A stretch of DNA of 64,000 nt from a virus. Of the stretch, positions 31,834 to 40,900 are shown piece after piece. Location of the stretch: IMG/VR virus record IMGVR_UViG_3300034980_000576, positions 1 through 64,000 of that record; one strand, written 5' to 3'. Position numbers and translations under genes: made by a program. The notes beneath the pieces are model-generated. The model was given only the letters and a program-made list of their open reading frames with translations, was not told where the DNA came from and ran no database searches. The first letter of the stretch is position 1. Each line of letters begins with the position of its first letter.

Positions 31834-32123
31834 TAGTTTATATTGATATTGATGAAACAATTGCAAACACACCAGACGACAGAAATTATAGTATGTCAAC
31901 CCCTATCGAAGAAAACATTGCAAAAGCAAACAAGTTTTATGATGAGGGACATACTGTTGTATATTGGACTGCCAGAGGTAGTGGCACTGGCATTGACTGG
32001 CATGATATAACGAAGGATCAGCTTGTTCAGTGGGGTGCTAAGCATCATGATTTAAAGCTTGGCAAGCCGATGTATGATTTGTTTATTTGCGACAAGGCGA
32101 TCAACTCAGAGGATTGGGAATGA
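31830..32123 (+). CDS. Small HAD phosphatase-like protein, 97 aa
   Basis: DIDET (6-10) is HAD motif I with nucleophile D6; YWTAR is motif II (T47 region); a Lys in LGKPMYD and acidic residues in FICDKAIN complete the fold without a cap. It resembles short sugar-phosphatase-like proteins of Campylobacter capsule clusters. It would dephosphorylate a sugar intermediate such as the 9-phosphate product of a phosphorylated pathway. Starts in ATGA overlap. Confidence 0.68.
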   Translation: MIVYIDIDETIANTPDDRNYSMSTPIEENIAKANKFYDEGHTVVYWTARGSGTGIDWHDITKDQLVQWGAKHHDLKLGKPMYDLFICDKAINSEDWE

Positions 32124-32782
32124 TGGATAAAAATTGGAATGAGGCTATCAAAAATGAAGTTTACCATAGTGACGCCTATCATCTAAAAGAAGCTAAGTTT
32201 TCAAGAGAGCCAAAGCATATTATTGATATAGGTACCAACTATGGTTGGTTCTCATATCTTGCAGCAGAATTACACCCACAATGCCATGTATGGGCATATG
32301 AATTGATGGAAGAAAATTATGTAGTAGCCAAAGAAAATCTCAAAAAGTTTAATAACGCTCAGGTATCCAACAAGGGTGTAACCGGTGACAATGTGATTCT
32401 TCAAACTCTGTATACTTCCCACAACCGCGGCGGTCACAAAGGTTTATATGCTGGTAATAACTGCTATATATCTAAAAGCAGGTTTGTTTCCACAAAAACA
32501 CACAACAGGATTATAGACGAGATACCGCCTCAGATATCTTTTAAAGAGATAATCGAGACGAACAAAATAGACTATGTTGACTTTCTTAAGATAGACTGCG
32601 AAGGATGCGAATATGAAATTTTTAATCAAATATTTAAATATGATTTAGATAAAAGAATTAAAAATCTTGTTTTTGAGATTCACGGAAAAGGAAATCCGGA
32701 GTATAATAAACTACTAAAAGAATTAGAGAAAAGATTTTCCACTTTTAAAAAGGGAAAAATAACTAAAGCTAGTAATATCTAA
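32120..32782 (+). CDS. FkbM-type methyltransferase
   Basis: Start ATG 32120 or 32123, in the ATGATGG overlap with the preceding stop. About 220 residues. IIDIGTNYGWFSYLAA is the SAM-binding loop and FLKIDCEGCEYEIF (K157-D159 etc.) is the FkbM core. FkbM methyltransferases add methyl groups to sugars or to polyketides. End of the sugar-acting block before small phage genes resume. Confidence 0.75.
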   Translation: MMDKNWNEAIKNEVYHSDAYHLKEAKFSREPKHIIDIGTNYGWFSYLAAELHPQCHVWAYELMEENYVVAKENLKKFNNAQVSNKGVTGDNVILQTLYTSHNRGGHKGLYAGNNCYISKSRFVSTKTHNRIIDEIPPQISFKEIIETNKIDYVDFLKIDCEGCEYEIFNQIFKYDLDKRIKNLVFEIHGKGNPEYNKLLKELEKRFSTFKKGKITKASNI

Positions 32783-32795
32783 AAAGGAGAATAAA

Positions 32796-32966
32796 ATGGC
32801 GACAGTAAAACAACTACAAGAGGAGATTTCAAAACTCCAGAAGAGGATTAGCTCATTTAGCGATGAGGTGTTCACTCTTAAAAACGAATTGAAAAGATTC
32901 AAGACAGATGTTGCATCTGATGTGAGGTATCTCACCGATCGAGTGGACGGCAACAAGAATGGATAA
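32796..32966 (+). CDS. Small coiled-coil protein, 56 aa
   Basis: ATG 32796 follows AAAAAGGAG with good spacing. The peptide is a single long helical coiled coil (VKQLQEEISKLQKRISSF, then FTLKNELKRFKTD) ending in DGNKNG. Overlaps the next ATG by 8 bases. Too short to name, but signals and coding overlap make it credible. Confidence 0.6.
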   Translation: MATVKQLQEEISKLQKRISSFSDEVFTLKNELKRFKTDVASDVRYLTDRVDGNKNG

Positions 32967-33186
32967 CGAAAACACAACCCCACACAAGCTTTCAAACCAA
33001 GCCTTGGGTGCGGTTATGATGGCGTTACAGGAATCACTTCTGAATGAATTGGATATTGTTCCAATTCTTAGAGGATTCGAGCTATTAGAGAGCGCCGACG
33101 GCTTAGTGGTGACGAACCCGCCCACAGTCAGAGTATCTAACGAACAAAAGATTAGTGAACAAGACTTGATTAACATGGTAAAATAG
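32959..33186 (+). CDS. Hypothetical protein, 75 aa
   Basis: ATG 32959 in overlap with the coiled-coil gene. Helical N-terminus (QALGAVMMALQESL) and LRGFELLESADGLVVTNPP, a pattern I recall from small conserved proteins of T4-like marine phages. No function known. The stop overlaps the following GTG by 1 base. Confidence 0.55.
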   Translation: MDNENTTPHKLSNQALGAVMMALQESLLNELDIVPILRGFELLESADGLVVTNPPTVRVSNEQKISEQDLINMVK

Positions 33187-33449
33187 TGCCAAAGTACTAT
33201 TATCACTGCCATAATTGTCATAGTAATTTTTTTGTATATCATATGATGTCCGAAGTTCAAGAAGAATGTACTTCTTGTATGCTTCCGGGCGTAAGCAAGT
33301 TGCTGACAAAGCCGTTACATTTCGATAGTAAAGCAAAGAAGGCATTGACTGGCGATATCACTAAGCAGTATATTGAAGACAATAAAAAGCTTCTTGATGA
33401 TATGAAGAAAGAAGTGAAAGAAAAAGCGTATAAAGAAGAGAATTCGTGA
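33186..33449 (+). CDS. Zinc-ribbon (FmdB-like) protein, 87 aa
   Basis: GTG 33186. Cys pairs CHNC (8-11) and CTSC (28-31) form a zinc ribbon; the rest is a Lys-rich helix (DDMKKEVKEKAYKEE). FmdB-type proteins are small putative regulators. Overlaps the next gene by 4 bases (GTGA). Confidence 0.65.
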   Translation: MPKYYYHCHNCHSNFFVYHMMSEVQEECTSCMLPGVSKLLTKPLHFDSKAKKALTGDITKQYIEDNKKLLDDMKKEVKEKAYKEENS

Positions 33450-34258
33450 GTTTAATTAAAAAGATCAGGATAGCCGAACAAAAGGCGTCAAACAATGCCC
33501 TATGGGATCGCAAGCTGGCATTCATACATGTCCCCAAGAATTATGGAACAACAACAGCTGATTTCTTATTTAGGCTTGTGGATAGTGAAAACGGCTATGA
33601 ACCCGGCAAATCCGCGCACACCACAACTCATATGACGGCGCCACAAATAACATCTTTGCCAAAATATGCTAACCATAACACATTCTGTTTCACACGTAAC
33701 CCATATTCTAGATTTGTAAGTGTTGTTAAGTGGCGTACGCCAAAAGATGCTCTTTTGGGTATTTATCAGTCGCCGCATCCCTTCCGCAGCCTTCCGATCG
33801 GAATAGATGATTTTCACACCAGCACCCACAAAGCATTACAATATATTATAGAAAGAAAGGTGCAAGCACCAACGGATTACGAATTTGAGATAGATTCAAA
33901 AAAATTAGATCGCATGTTTTTACCTCAAACCACGTGGCACAATAACACCACGTCTTTGTATCAATGTGAGGATTATTATAATGAATTATGGCGTTTTATG
34001 CAGGAACATAACATAGCCCGCACAAAAAAAGTTAGTCTTGTTGTCCAACATGAAGGTGATTTTTTAGATGCCAATGGCAAACCAGATCCAGCAAATATGA
34101 CTCACAGAAATCAATCAGAAAAAACCATCGACAAGACATCCTACAAAGAAATTTTTTACGATATTTTGAAAAGAGATCCCGGACTGCACAGAGGGTTTAT
34201 AGATTACTACGGCGCCGATTTTTCATTATTTGATTATGAACCGGAGGTTCTATCATGA
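33446..34258 (+). CDS. Sulfotransferase-family protein
   Basis: GTG 33446. 270 residues. AFIHVPKNYGTTTADFL (25-41) is the 5'-phosphosulfate loop; CFTRNPYSRF (81-90) is the 3'-phosphate motif with R84 and S88. The family uses PAPS to sulfate carbohydrates or tyrosine. It lies at the end of the glycan island, so glycan sulfation is likely. The usual GG before T is YG here, so activity is unproven. Confidence 0.72.
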   Translation: MSLIKKIRIAEQKASNNALWDRKLAFIHVPKNYGTTTADFLFRLVDSENGYEPGKSAHTTTHMTAPQITSLPKYANHNTFCFTRNPYSRFVSVVKWRTPKDALLGIYQSPHPFRSLPIGIDDFHTSTHKALQYIIERKVQAPTDYEFEIDSKKLDRMFLPQTTWHNNTTSLYQCEDYYNELWRFMQEHNIARTKKVSLVVQHEGDFLDANGKPDPANMTHRNQSEKTIDKTSYKEIFYDILKRDPGLHRGFIDYYGADFSLFDYEPEVLS

Positions 34259-34614
34259 GCAAACTAGAAATCATATTAATCTGTGTATCCACACTATCAA
34301 TATTTTTTAATGTAGGGGTGTTTATATACGCACGAAATGCAATTGTGCAACTCTTATCGGTGGCTGGCGAACTTGGAGATCTCAAAGATATGGCAGACTC
34401 CCTAGCTGCACACACCAAAGAAGTTTATGAATTAGAAATGTTCTATGGAGACGACACACTTCAACACTTGATGGATCATGCTCGTTCATTTAATGAATAT
34501 TTAGATACATTTGAATATATCTACTCGTTAACAGACGAGCAGTTGGTAGAAGCAGAAACAGAAATAAAGGAAATAGAAATTGGATCCGAAACCCAAACAC
34601 AAGCCCCAAACTAG
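34255..34614 (+). CDS. Membrane-anchored conserved phage protein, 119 aa
   Basis: ATGA overlap start. A membrane helix (about 5-28) is followed by an acidic helical domain with YELEMFYGDDTLQHLMDH, a pattern I recall from marine T4-like phages. Ends NQ-rich. No function known. It directly precedes the sigma factor gene and overlaps it by 35 bases. Confidence 0.6.
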   Translation: MSKLEIILICVSTLSIFFNVGVFIYARNAIVQLLSVAGELGDLKDMADSLAAHTKEVYELEMFYGDDTLQHLMDHARSFNEYLDTFEYIYSLTDEQLVEAETEIKEIEIGSETQTQAPN

Positions 34615-35287
34615 AAGAAAAAAGAATCATTATTTTACCAAAGTTCACGAAGATGCAATTGTTAGCTATTCGAACACAACATGCATAAAAGAGCGCACTG
34701 AGCTTTATGTAAAATATATCCAGCCAGCATTCAACGAAATGGTGGACAAAATTGTTTTTACATATAAATTTACAAACTTACCCAACATTGACTCTCTAAG
34801 AGACGAGTGCAAGATTTGGTTAATGACTATCTTAGATAAATACGATCAAAGTAAGGGCTCCAAAGCCTTTTCGTATTTTAGTGTAATCACAAAGAACTGG
34901 TTCATTCACAAAGTAAAGAGACAACAAAAAAGGAATCTGCGAGAAGTTGATTTTGAAAATATTGCAAAGCATTACGAAGAGAGGTATTTGTCAACAGATG
35001 ATTCATATCTCAAAGAAAGAGAAACTGCAGAATTTTGGCAATCATTTCATAATGAATTAAAATCCTGGGATGTGTCCCAAATGAAGGATAACGATTTGAA
35101 GGTTTACAAAGCAATTAATATCTTATTTGAATCAAAAGACGACATTGAAATTTTTAACAAGAAAGCTATTTATCTATACCTGCGAGAGATAACCGGACTT
35201 AATACTAAACAGATAGTTAATTCACTGAAGAAGTTTAGAAAACGTTATTCCAATTTTAAAGTGGGCTGGGAAAACGGTGATATATGA
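34580..35287 (+). CDS. gp55-like late sigma factor
   Basis: TTG 34580 is the only workable start. 235 residues. The segment SLRDECKIWLMTILDKYDQSKGSKAFSYFSVITKNWF matches sigma70 region 2 in the compact form of T4-type gp55, which recognises the late -10 element. The C-terminal region lacks a clear region 4. T4 gp55 works with the sliding clamp and gp33; neither is in the window. The assignment is by pattern and gene neighbourhood. Confidence 0.75.
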   Translation: MDPKPKHKPQTRRKKNHYFTKVHEDAIVSYSNTTCIKERTELYVKYIQPAFNEMVDKIVFTYKFTNLPNIDSLRDECKIWLMTILDKYDQSKGSKAFSYFSVITKNWFIHKVKRQQKRNLREVDFENIAKHYEERYLSTDDSYLKERETAEFWQSFHNELKSWDVSQMKDNDLKVYKAINILFESKDDIEIFNKKAIYLYLREITGLNTKQIVNSLKKFRKRYSNFKVGWENGDI

Positions 35288-35577
35288 GCAAAGAAAGTTT
35301 AGATAATCTTATTGGCGAGGCTCTCGAAAATATTCGAAATGATCGAAAAATTGCTAAAGAGTTCTTGAATGAGATAGCAAATCAGATAGCCACAGACGCT
35401 GATCAAAACAGAAGTTTAAGTCCAGTCGCCGCAAAACACATTGAAACAATGCAACGCTCTAATGAACAGTTGGTAAAAATAATTAATATTAAACACAAAA
35501 ATGCCACGATCTCCGAAGAACTCTCAGAGGATGACAAGACTAATTTATATGATATAATCCAAGGTACGACTTCGTAG
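35284..35577 (+). CDS. Helical conserved phage protein, 97 aa
   Basis: ATGA overlap with the preceding gene. Two helices (SLDNLIGEALENIRNDRKIAK and VAAKHIETMQRSNEQLVKI) and an acidic tail. Conserved-looking in marine T4-like phages but unnamed. The following gene starts at its stop. Confidence 0.55.
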   Translation: MSKESLDNLIGEALENIRNDRKIAKEFLNEIANQIATDADQNRSLSPVAAKHIETMQRSNEQLVKIINIKHKNATISEELSEDDKTNLYDIIQGTTS

Positions 35578-36851
35578 TGTCTTTTGATTTCCTAAATCGA
35601 TCAGATTATGTAAACAATGTCGCTTCTTTAGATCTTTTACGTAAATCTATTAAGGAATCAATATCGTTCGACGCGTACGGAAAACGCGATATTTTTCCTG
35701 CCTTGGTTCTCATTCCACCGAAAGCGATGACGGTTACCGAAGCTGCATCTCACGGCGCCCCAACCAAACGTGCAGCATCCCAGCAAGCTAAAGGCACTAA
35801 TTATATCTTTAAAGTTAGAATTCTAGGAAAAAACTCGCCCCATCAATATCTCCCAGATCCTACAGATCCTTCATTTAATATCAATCCAGATGAAAGTACA
35901 TGCTCTCCCCTCACGATTGTAAATTTACATACAACCGTAGTCATGATCCATCAAGGCGGCTTTGGTACGCCAGCTTCACCACCCGCCATGGGAGACATAG
36001 TTGAGATTAGGCTGCAGCGTAACGGTGCCGGCGGAGCTTTAAATATGCAAATTGGAGAATACGTCAAAAAGGTGGCAGGTCAGGGCACCGGCGGCTCTAA
36101 CTTTGATCAGAGCGGCACCTATAGTGTCGTGGGTAATTTTGATTATCTGGATGAATACATGCCAGTGAAGGCTCTGACTGCCACCTACACAGATCCTGGT
36201 GCTACTCCTATTAAAATAACCAACGGAAGTTTATTGAAGGAAGGGATAATAGAGAGCGCCAAAAAGGGCTCTAAACAATACCGCCCCAAAATTCTAAAAA
36301 ACCTCACTCAAGATTACGATAACTTGGCTATGGCATTCGCAAACGCGAACGGCGGCAAGCAGCTGGGCGCTTATGGATATCGTCCCCTCGCGGTACAAAT
36401 CTCCCTCTCTAAAAATCCAGAGAAGGCAGGACTTGCTGCCGAGCCTGGCACGTCTAATCACGGCTGGGGTACTGCGATAGATTTACACTATTATAGCTCG
36501 GCTACATCGTCGACACAGATCAAGCTCGAATTTAATAGCCCTGAATACAAGTGGCTATTAAAAAACGCGCACAAACATGGTTGGGAAAATCCAAGCTGGG
36601 CACTGCAAGGCCGCGGCCGTGAAGAGCCCTGGCACTGGGAATCAACTAAGATGAATAGATTTATAAATCTCGGTGGAAACACGCGCCCACCCCCGGGCGC
36701 GAGTTCGCGCCCACCGCCTGCACCGGAGACGCCCCCGGTAGCAGAATACACATCTGCAGAAGAAGATCTGATGGCTGGCTACGACGCCGACGACGTGTAC
36801 ACATCTGCAGAAGAAGATCTGATGGCTGGCTACGGTGAGTACGAAGATTAA
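35577..36851 (+). CDS. Baseplate spike with VanY-type peptidoglycan hydrolase domain
   Basis: GTG 35577. 424 residues. The N-terminal 200 residues are beta-rich (NYIFKVRILGKNSPHQY), like the OB-fold of T4 gp5 spikes. Residues about 245-360 are a D-Ala-D-Ala carboxypeptidase (VanY) domain: SNHGWGTAIDL (H295 and D302 zinc ligands) and EPWHW (H353). The proline-rich C-terminus holds two 17-residue repeats (YTSAEEDLMAGYxxxx). It would cut cell-wall peptides during entry, replacing the T4 lysozyme domain. Confidence 0.8.
   Translation: MSFDFLNRSDYVNNVASLDLLRKSIKESISFDAYGKRDIFPALVLIPPKAMTVTEAASHGAPTKRAASQQAKGTNYIFKVRILGKNSPHQYLPDPTDPSFNINPDESTCSPLTIVNLHTTVVMIHQGGFGTPASPPAMGDIVEIRLQRNGAGGALNMQIGEYVKKVAGQGTGGSNFDQSGTYSVVGNFDYLDEYMPVKALTATYTDPGATPIKITNGSLLKEGIIESAKKGSKQYRPKILKNLTQDYDNLAMAFANANGGKQLGAYGYRPLAVQISLSKNPEKAGLAAEPGTSNHGWGTAIDLHYYSSATSSTQIKLEFNSPEYKWLLKNAHKHGWENPSWALQGRGREEPWHWESTKMNRFINLGGNTRPPPGASSRPPPAPETPPVAEYTSAEEDLMAGYDADDVYTSAEEDLMAGYGEYED
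36747..36834 (+). repeat. Tandem coding repeat (two 37-base copies, 51-base period)
   Basis: TACACATCTGCAGAAGAAG and following bases (36747-36783) recur exactly at 36798-36834, so the C-terminus of the spike protein carries YTSAEEDLMAGY twice, separated by DADDV. The copies are identical at the DNA level, so the duplication is recent or kept by gene conversion. Confidence 0.85.
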
Positions 36852-36862
36852 TTTGCTACTTC

Positions 36863-36908
36863 TGACTCACAATCAGTCATTTAAACTATACAAAAAACGT
36901 TTTTTTTG
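36863..36908 (+). terminator. Possible weak terminator between tail genes
   Basis: TGACT(36863-36867)-7-AGTCA(36875-36879) is a short inverted repeat, followed by A6CGT8 at 36892-36908. The stem is short and AT-rich, so termination is only possible. The gap to the next gene (86 bases) is one of the largest in this half of the window. Confidence 0.3.
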
Positions 36909-36937
36909 ATACTTATATAATATAAAAGGGAATATTT

Positions 36938-37921
36938 ATGTCTTTTGATCCAAAGAAGCCTGGATTCGTCCCCTACGGGGCCCTGCTGGGATTTTACACA
37001 CAATTTAAAGAGGCGCCCGACGCCCTACGTCTGGTGCCGTCAGATTCCGGTATTTTCCATACATTAGTTCCGGGAAAACCATTACAATTTAAATGCGCCA
37101 TCGGCGAATCTGTGATTAGCCATGCCGGCTCATACATCACATTAGGCTCAGATCGCCCCGGTACAATTTTTAGTGGCTTCGGCGCCCGCGGCTATCAAAA
37201 TGCCTCCACTATAGACTTGGTTGTGGGCCGCGGCGCTAGCGCCAAGGGCGGCGCCGGCCCAAAAGCCGAGTCGGTTGTATCCAATATGTTCTCCGCAGAT
37301 GCAGCTAGAATCTATATTAGCCAATTGACAAAGATCGATCAAAACTTTGGAATTGCACAAGGGGTACCCGGCACAACGCGCCCTGGAGCCGCAGTTGGAA
37401 TCAAAGCTGATGACGTCAGAATTGTAGCGAGAAATAGCTTCAAGATTTGCACAGGCCGTGGATCAGGTTTCGAAGGGCATGGCACCCGCGGGGAAACAAA
37501 TGCATTTGGCGGCAAGAGTACGATTGCTCCCACTATCGAACTAATCGCAGGAAACTATTCAGAGTCAAAATGGGTTTACGGTGGTTTAAAGAACCCTATC
37601 GAGACGGTGCCTTATTTACAAGCCGCCGTCAAAGGCGAAAATCTCACCAAGGCGCTAACTGAAATGAATGAAATTATGGGAAATATATGGTCAGCTGTAT
37701 ATAATCTAGTCTTGATTCAAGCCGGCTATAACGTCACCAACTCAATCGATCCATGGCGTTCATGGAACGCTGCACAAGGCCCACCCGCGACAGGCGGCAT
37801 AATGAGTTATGCTTTGATGAATTTGTGGGCTACTCGTGTGAAAGGAACGATGTGGGAACAATATTATTTAGTAGAGTCGGGATATCGATATATCAATAGT
37901 CCCAATGTATTTTTAACATAA
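36938..37921 (+). CDS. Putative baseplate/tail structural protein, 327 aa
   Basis: ATG 36938 after AAAAGGGAA. Gly/Ala-rich beta-structure with repeated strand units (ISHAGSYITLG, FSGFGARG, STIDLVVGRGASAKGG, DDVRIVARNSFKICTG) suggesting a beta-helix or trimeric spike fold. The C-terminal 100 residues are helical (MNEIMGNIWSAVYNLVLIQ). Located between the VanY spike and the giant protein, so likely part of the hub or spike. Confidence 0.6.
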   Translation: MSFDPKKPGFVPYGALLGFYTQFKEAPDALRLVPSDSGIFHTLVPGKPLQFKCAIGESVISHAGSYITLGSDRPGTIFSGFGARGYQNASTIDLVVGRGASAKGGAGPKAESVVSNMFSADAARIYISQLTKIDQNFGIAQGVPGTTRPGAAVGIKADDVRIVARNSFKICTGRGSGFEGHGTRGETNAFGGKSTIAPTIELIAGNYSESKWVYGGLKNPIETVPYLQAAVKGENLTKALTEMNEIMGNIWSAVYNLVLIQAGYNVTNSIDPWRSWNAAQGPPATGGIMSYALMNLWATRVKGTMWEQYYLVESGYRYINSPNVFLT

Positions 37922-37940
37922 TAAATTAATAGGAAAACAA

Positions 37941-40900
37941 ATGGCAGATTCAAAATTTTTAAGATTCCAAGACGTCGATAACGATGGCTTGATCGATGTT
38001 TGTGATGATTTAATCACCACTCCGGAGACTCCGTGTAAAGGCCCGTGTACTCCAAATCCAGCGGCAATCAACCCACAATGGAAAAATCGGGATATTAATG
38101 AACCATTCCTTAATGAGAAAAAATGCTACTATCAAGTAACAAAAGTTACTCCTCACTCTACAATACAGACAGATGTTGATGTTAACTTTAAAGAGTTTAA
38201 AGAAGAGGCTGTTGATAGTTTATTAAATTTCTACGATAAGGATGATGGTTTCACTTCTAAGGAGAAAGTCCGGAATGCGATGATTTTTGATCGGTATGAC
38301 TTAGATCCGCATCCCAATACGCGCTTAAAATTATTATATTCGGTACCGTTTGACGTTATTTATGAACTCCCGGATGCTGTGCCGGAAGATGAGCCATTCG
38401 AGGACGATGAGCCCGGAACAGTTAAGGTAACATTTAATGCTGCACAGTTGACAACTCAAATCATTCGAGTAAGAACAGGCTTAGGCATGTACGGACGCCT
38501 ATTGAAAGTTTACAGATCTATTGGCGAGGGCAATGCTTACTATAAGGCGAATCGTACGATTTTCAATCTTGATGATTACGGCGACATGGGACTCTGGAGC
38601 GACAGTATTATGAAACAGCTGATGAACGGCCTTGAGGGATTTTTAGACGCTAAAGATTATAGGCTCCCCGGTCAATTTTGGGGTGCATTTAGCAGCGATC
38701 GCTTAGTTACAAAACTCAAGTTTGTGTTCGACGACTACGAATTAAAATCTATGAGAGTCTGGACGGTTGCGTGCGGAAATAAACCCCGCTACTTTGGCAA
38801 AAAGAAGCTGCGCCCACTGCGTGCACAAGGGCCCTGGAAAAACAAAACAGCAGTAGCGTATTTTACTAAGCTACCAGAAATGGCTCGCGCCTTTAATGCG
38901 AGAGTACAAATTCCATGGCAAGACTTTGTTGAAAAGTACACCTACCCAAAAGTATTTTTTGACATAAAAGAAGGCAACACAGAGAAGACAATAGGCTCTT
39001 GTGTGGCTGATGCTCTAGCTGACGAGTTTAAAGAACTCGGACAAGACGTCTTAGACAAGGTGTTCACCATTGGTGATGCTATAGCCTATTTGTGGAGAAA
39101 ATCCATTTGCCGCGACTCCATTAATGAATCCTTGGCAGACGACTTCTTAGCTGGCACTTACCCCGGCGCCGGAACCCCGGATATGACAAAGGCGTTTGGA
39201 ATGGGGAAGGAGCAGGCATTTGGAAATTTATCTAAAGATGATAATGTATTCGTCATGATGTGCATGGCTGTGGCTGCGTCCTCCTCTAACTTGGGCTCAG
39301 TATCGTCGATGATGGGAAACATGTATAAATTCGGGTTCCAGCGCATAAAAATATGCGGGTTGTTCGATCTACTCGGTTCTGTTATCCAGTGTCTCACTGG
39401 CGGCTTAACTCTGGATGAAGCGCTATCAACGATGTTAGAGGCAGCCCTCAAAAATATGGGAATTGAACAGTTTGGAGATCTTTTCAAGGGCTTACCAACA
39501 CACAAACAGCGCGAGCTTGGAGCAATGGTAGAAAAACAACTCAGAGAGGGCAGTTTCTTTTCAAATGAGTCTGTCGCCATTGAAAAACCTTGGGAAAATC
39601 AAGCGGTTATTGACAAAGAGCGCGAAAATATGTCTGAAGATAACTTTGAGGGCATGACACCTACGCCCAACAGCCAAGTGGAAGAACCCAAATATGAAAG
39701 AACTTTGGTGGAGCAAAATGACAAACCCCAGCGCGATACAGTGCCAGTCGATAAAATTATGCAGGCATATATATCAGCATTGCTAGAATATTATAGCGAG
39801 AATCTCTTTGAACTACTCGACGAGTTGAATAAATTCCCGGGCGCCCAAATTATTGCAGCTATCATCGGCTCTTTAGATTGTCCTCATCCTCCCCTCCTCA
39901 ACCCTTCGTTTCCTGATTTCATAAAATCAATTATATTCCCATTCTGCACCAGTATGTCGGAGTTTTCACTCCCTCGTCTTGAAAATCCTCTACAATATTA
40001 TCCCGATTTTGCCGACATTACCGCCTTTATCTGGTACATGGCTAAAAAAATCGTTATAATGATCGTTTGGCAAATTTTGATGATTCTCATGGCTAAAATT
40101 TGTGAATTAATTGGAAATGCCATCTGCAAAGCTCTTGAGGTGACAGGTGCTGTTATCGGGGCCCTCCCTGGCGCCATGGCAGGGACAGCCGATTTGGGGC
40201 AAGTCATTAAAGATACAATCTGTGGGCCAGAAGCTGATGACAAACAAGTAGAGGACACGATCTTAGATCTCATGAGCCAACTCGGACTCGGCTCTGCTGC
40301 GTTTGCTAACCGCGATAGAACACTTCAATTCGGCTTAGATCTTTCTTCATCACTCACAACAGCAGAATTGCAGAATGCGCTTCTTGGAAATCCATCCCCG
40401 ATATTCTTAGAAATAGTGGATCACTTAATTGAGTATGAGTACCCAGAATTCCGAGAGGGTATTCAAAATCGGAATGCTGTAGGGAGGTTCTTCAAGAATA
40501 TTGGTAATCTTATTCCAATAGAAGCCCGTGCAAAACTCGAAGACGCTGCCAACGAAAATATCTGGGACTTAGGCCCCGATGGGGAGGAAGGGGCAAACAT
40601 CGTGGCGGCAAACCCGTCCATGTGTTCTACTCCCGAACAGATCGAACAATTTAAAGCCTTACGTTGTGAATTGTTAGAAGGCAGAGCAACGCCCGAACAA
40701 TGTCATGAAATGTTCTGCGATATGCGTGAAGGAACTTTGGAAGATCTAGCCGACTTATCTGACATTCTTCAAGGTGGCTTGGGTAACCATATTGTGAAGA
40801 ATATGCCACCACTAGTTAGCGAACCCGGATGCGATGACGGGATCTTCCCATGGGAATCCCCCCAGATGGCAGCCTTGGGTGTTCACGCTCTTAGTGGAGA

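Noticed and set aside
36747-36834. CRISPR-like repeat
   Set aside because: Only two tandem copies, in frame in a protein; no array or palindromic repeat.
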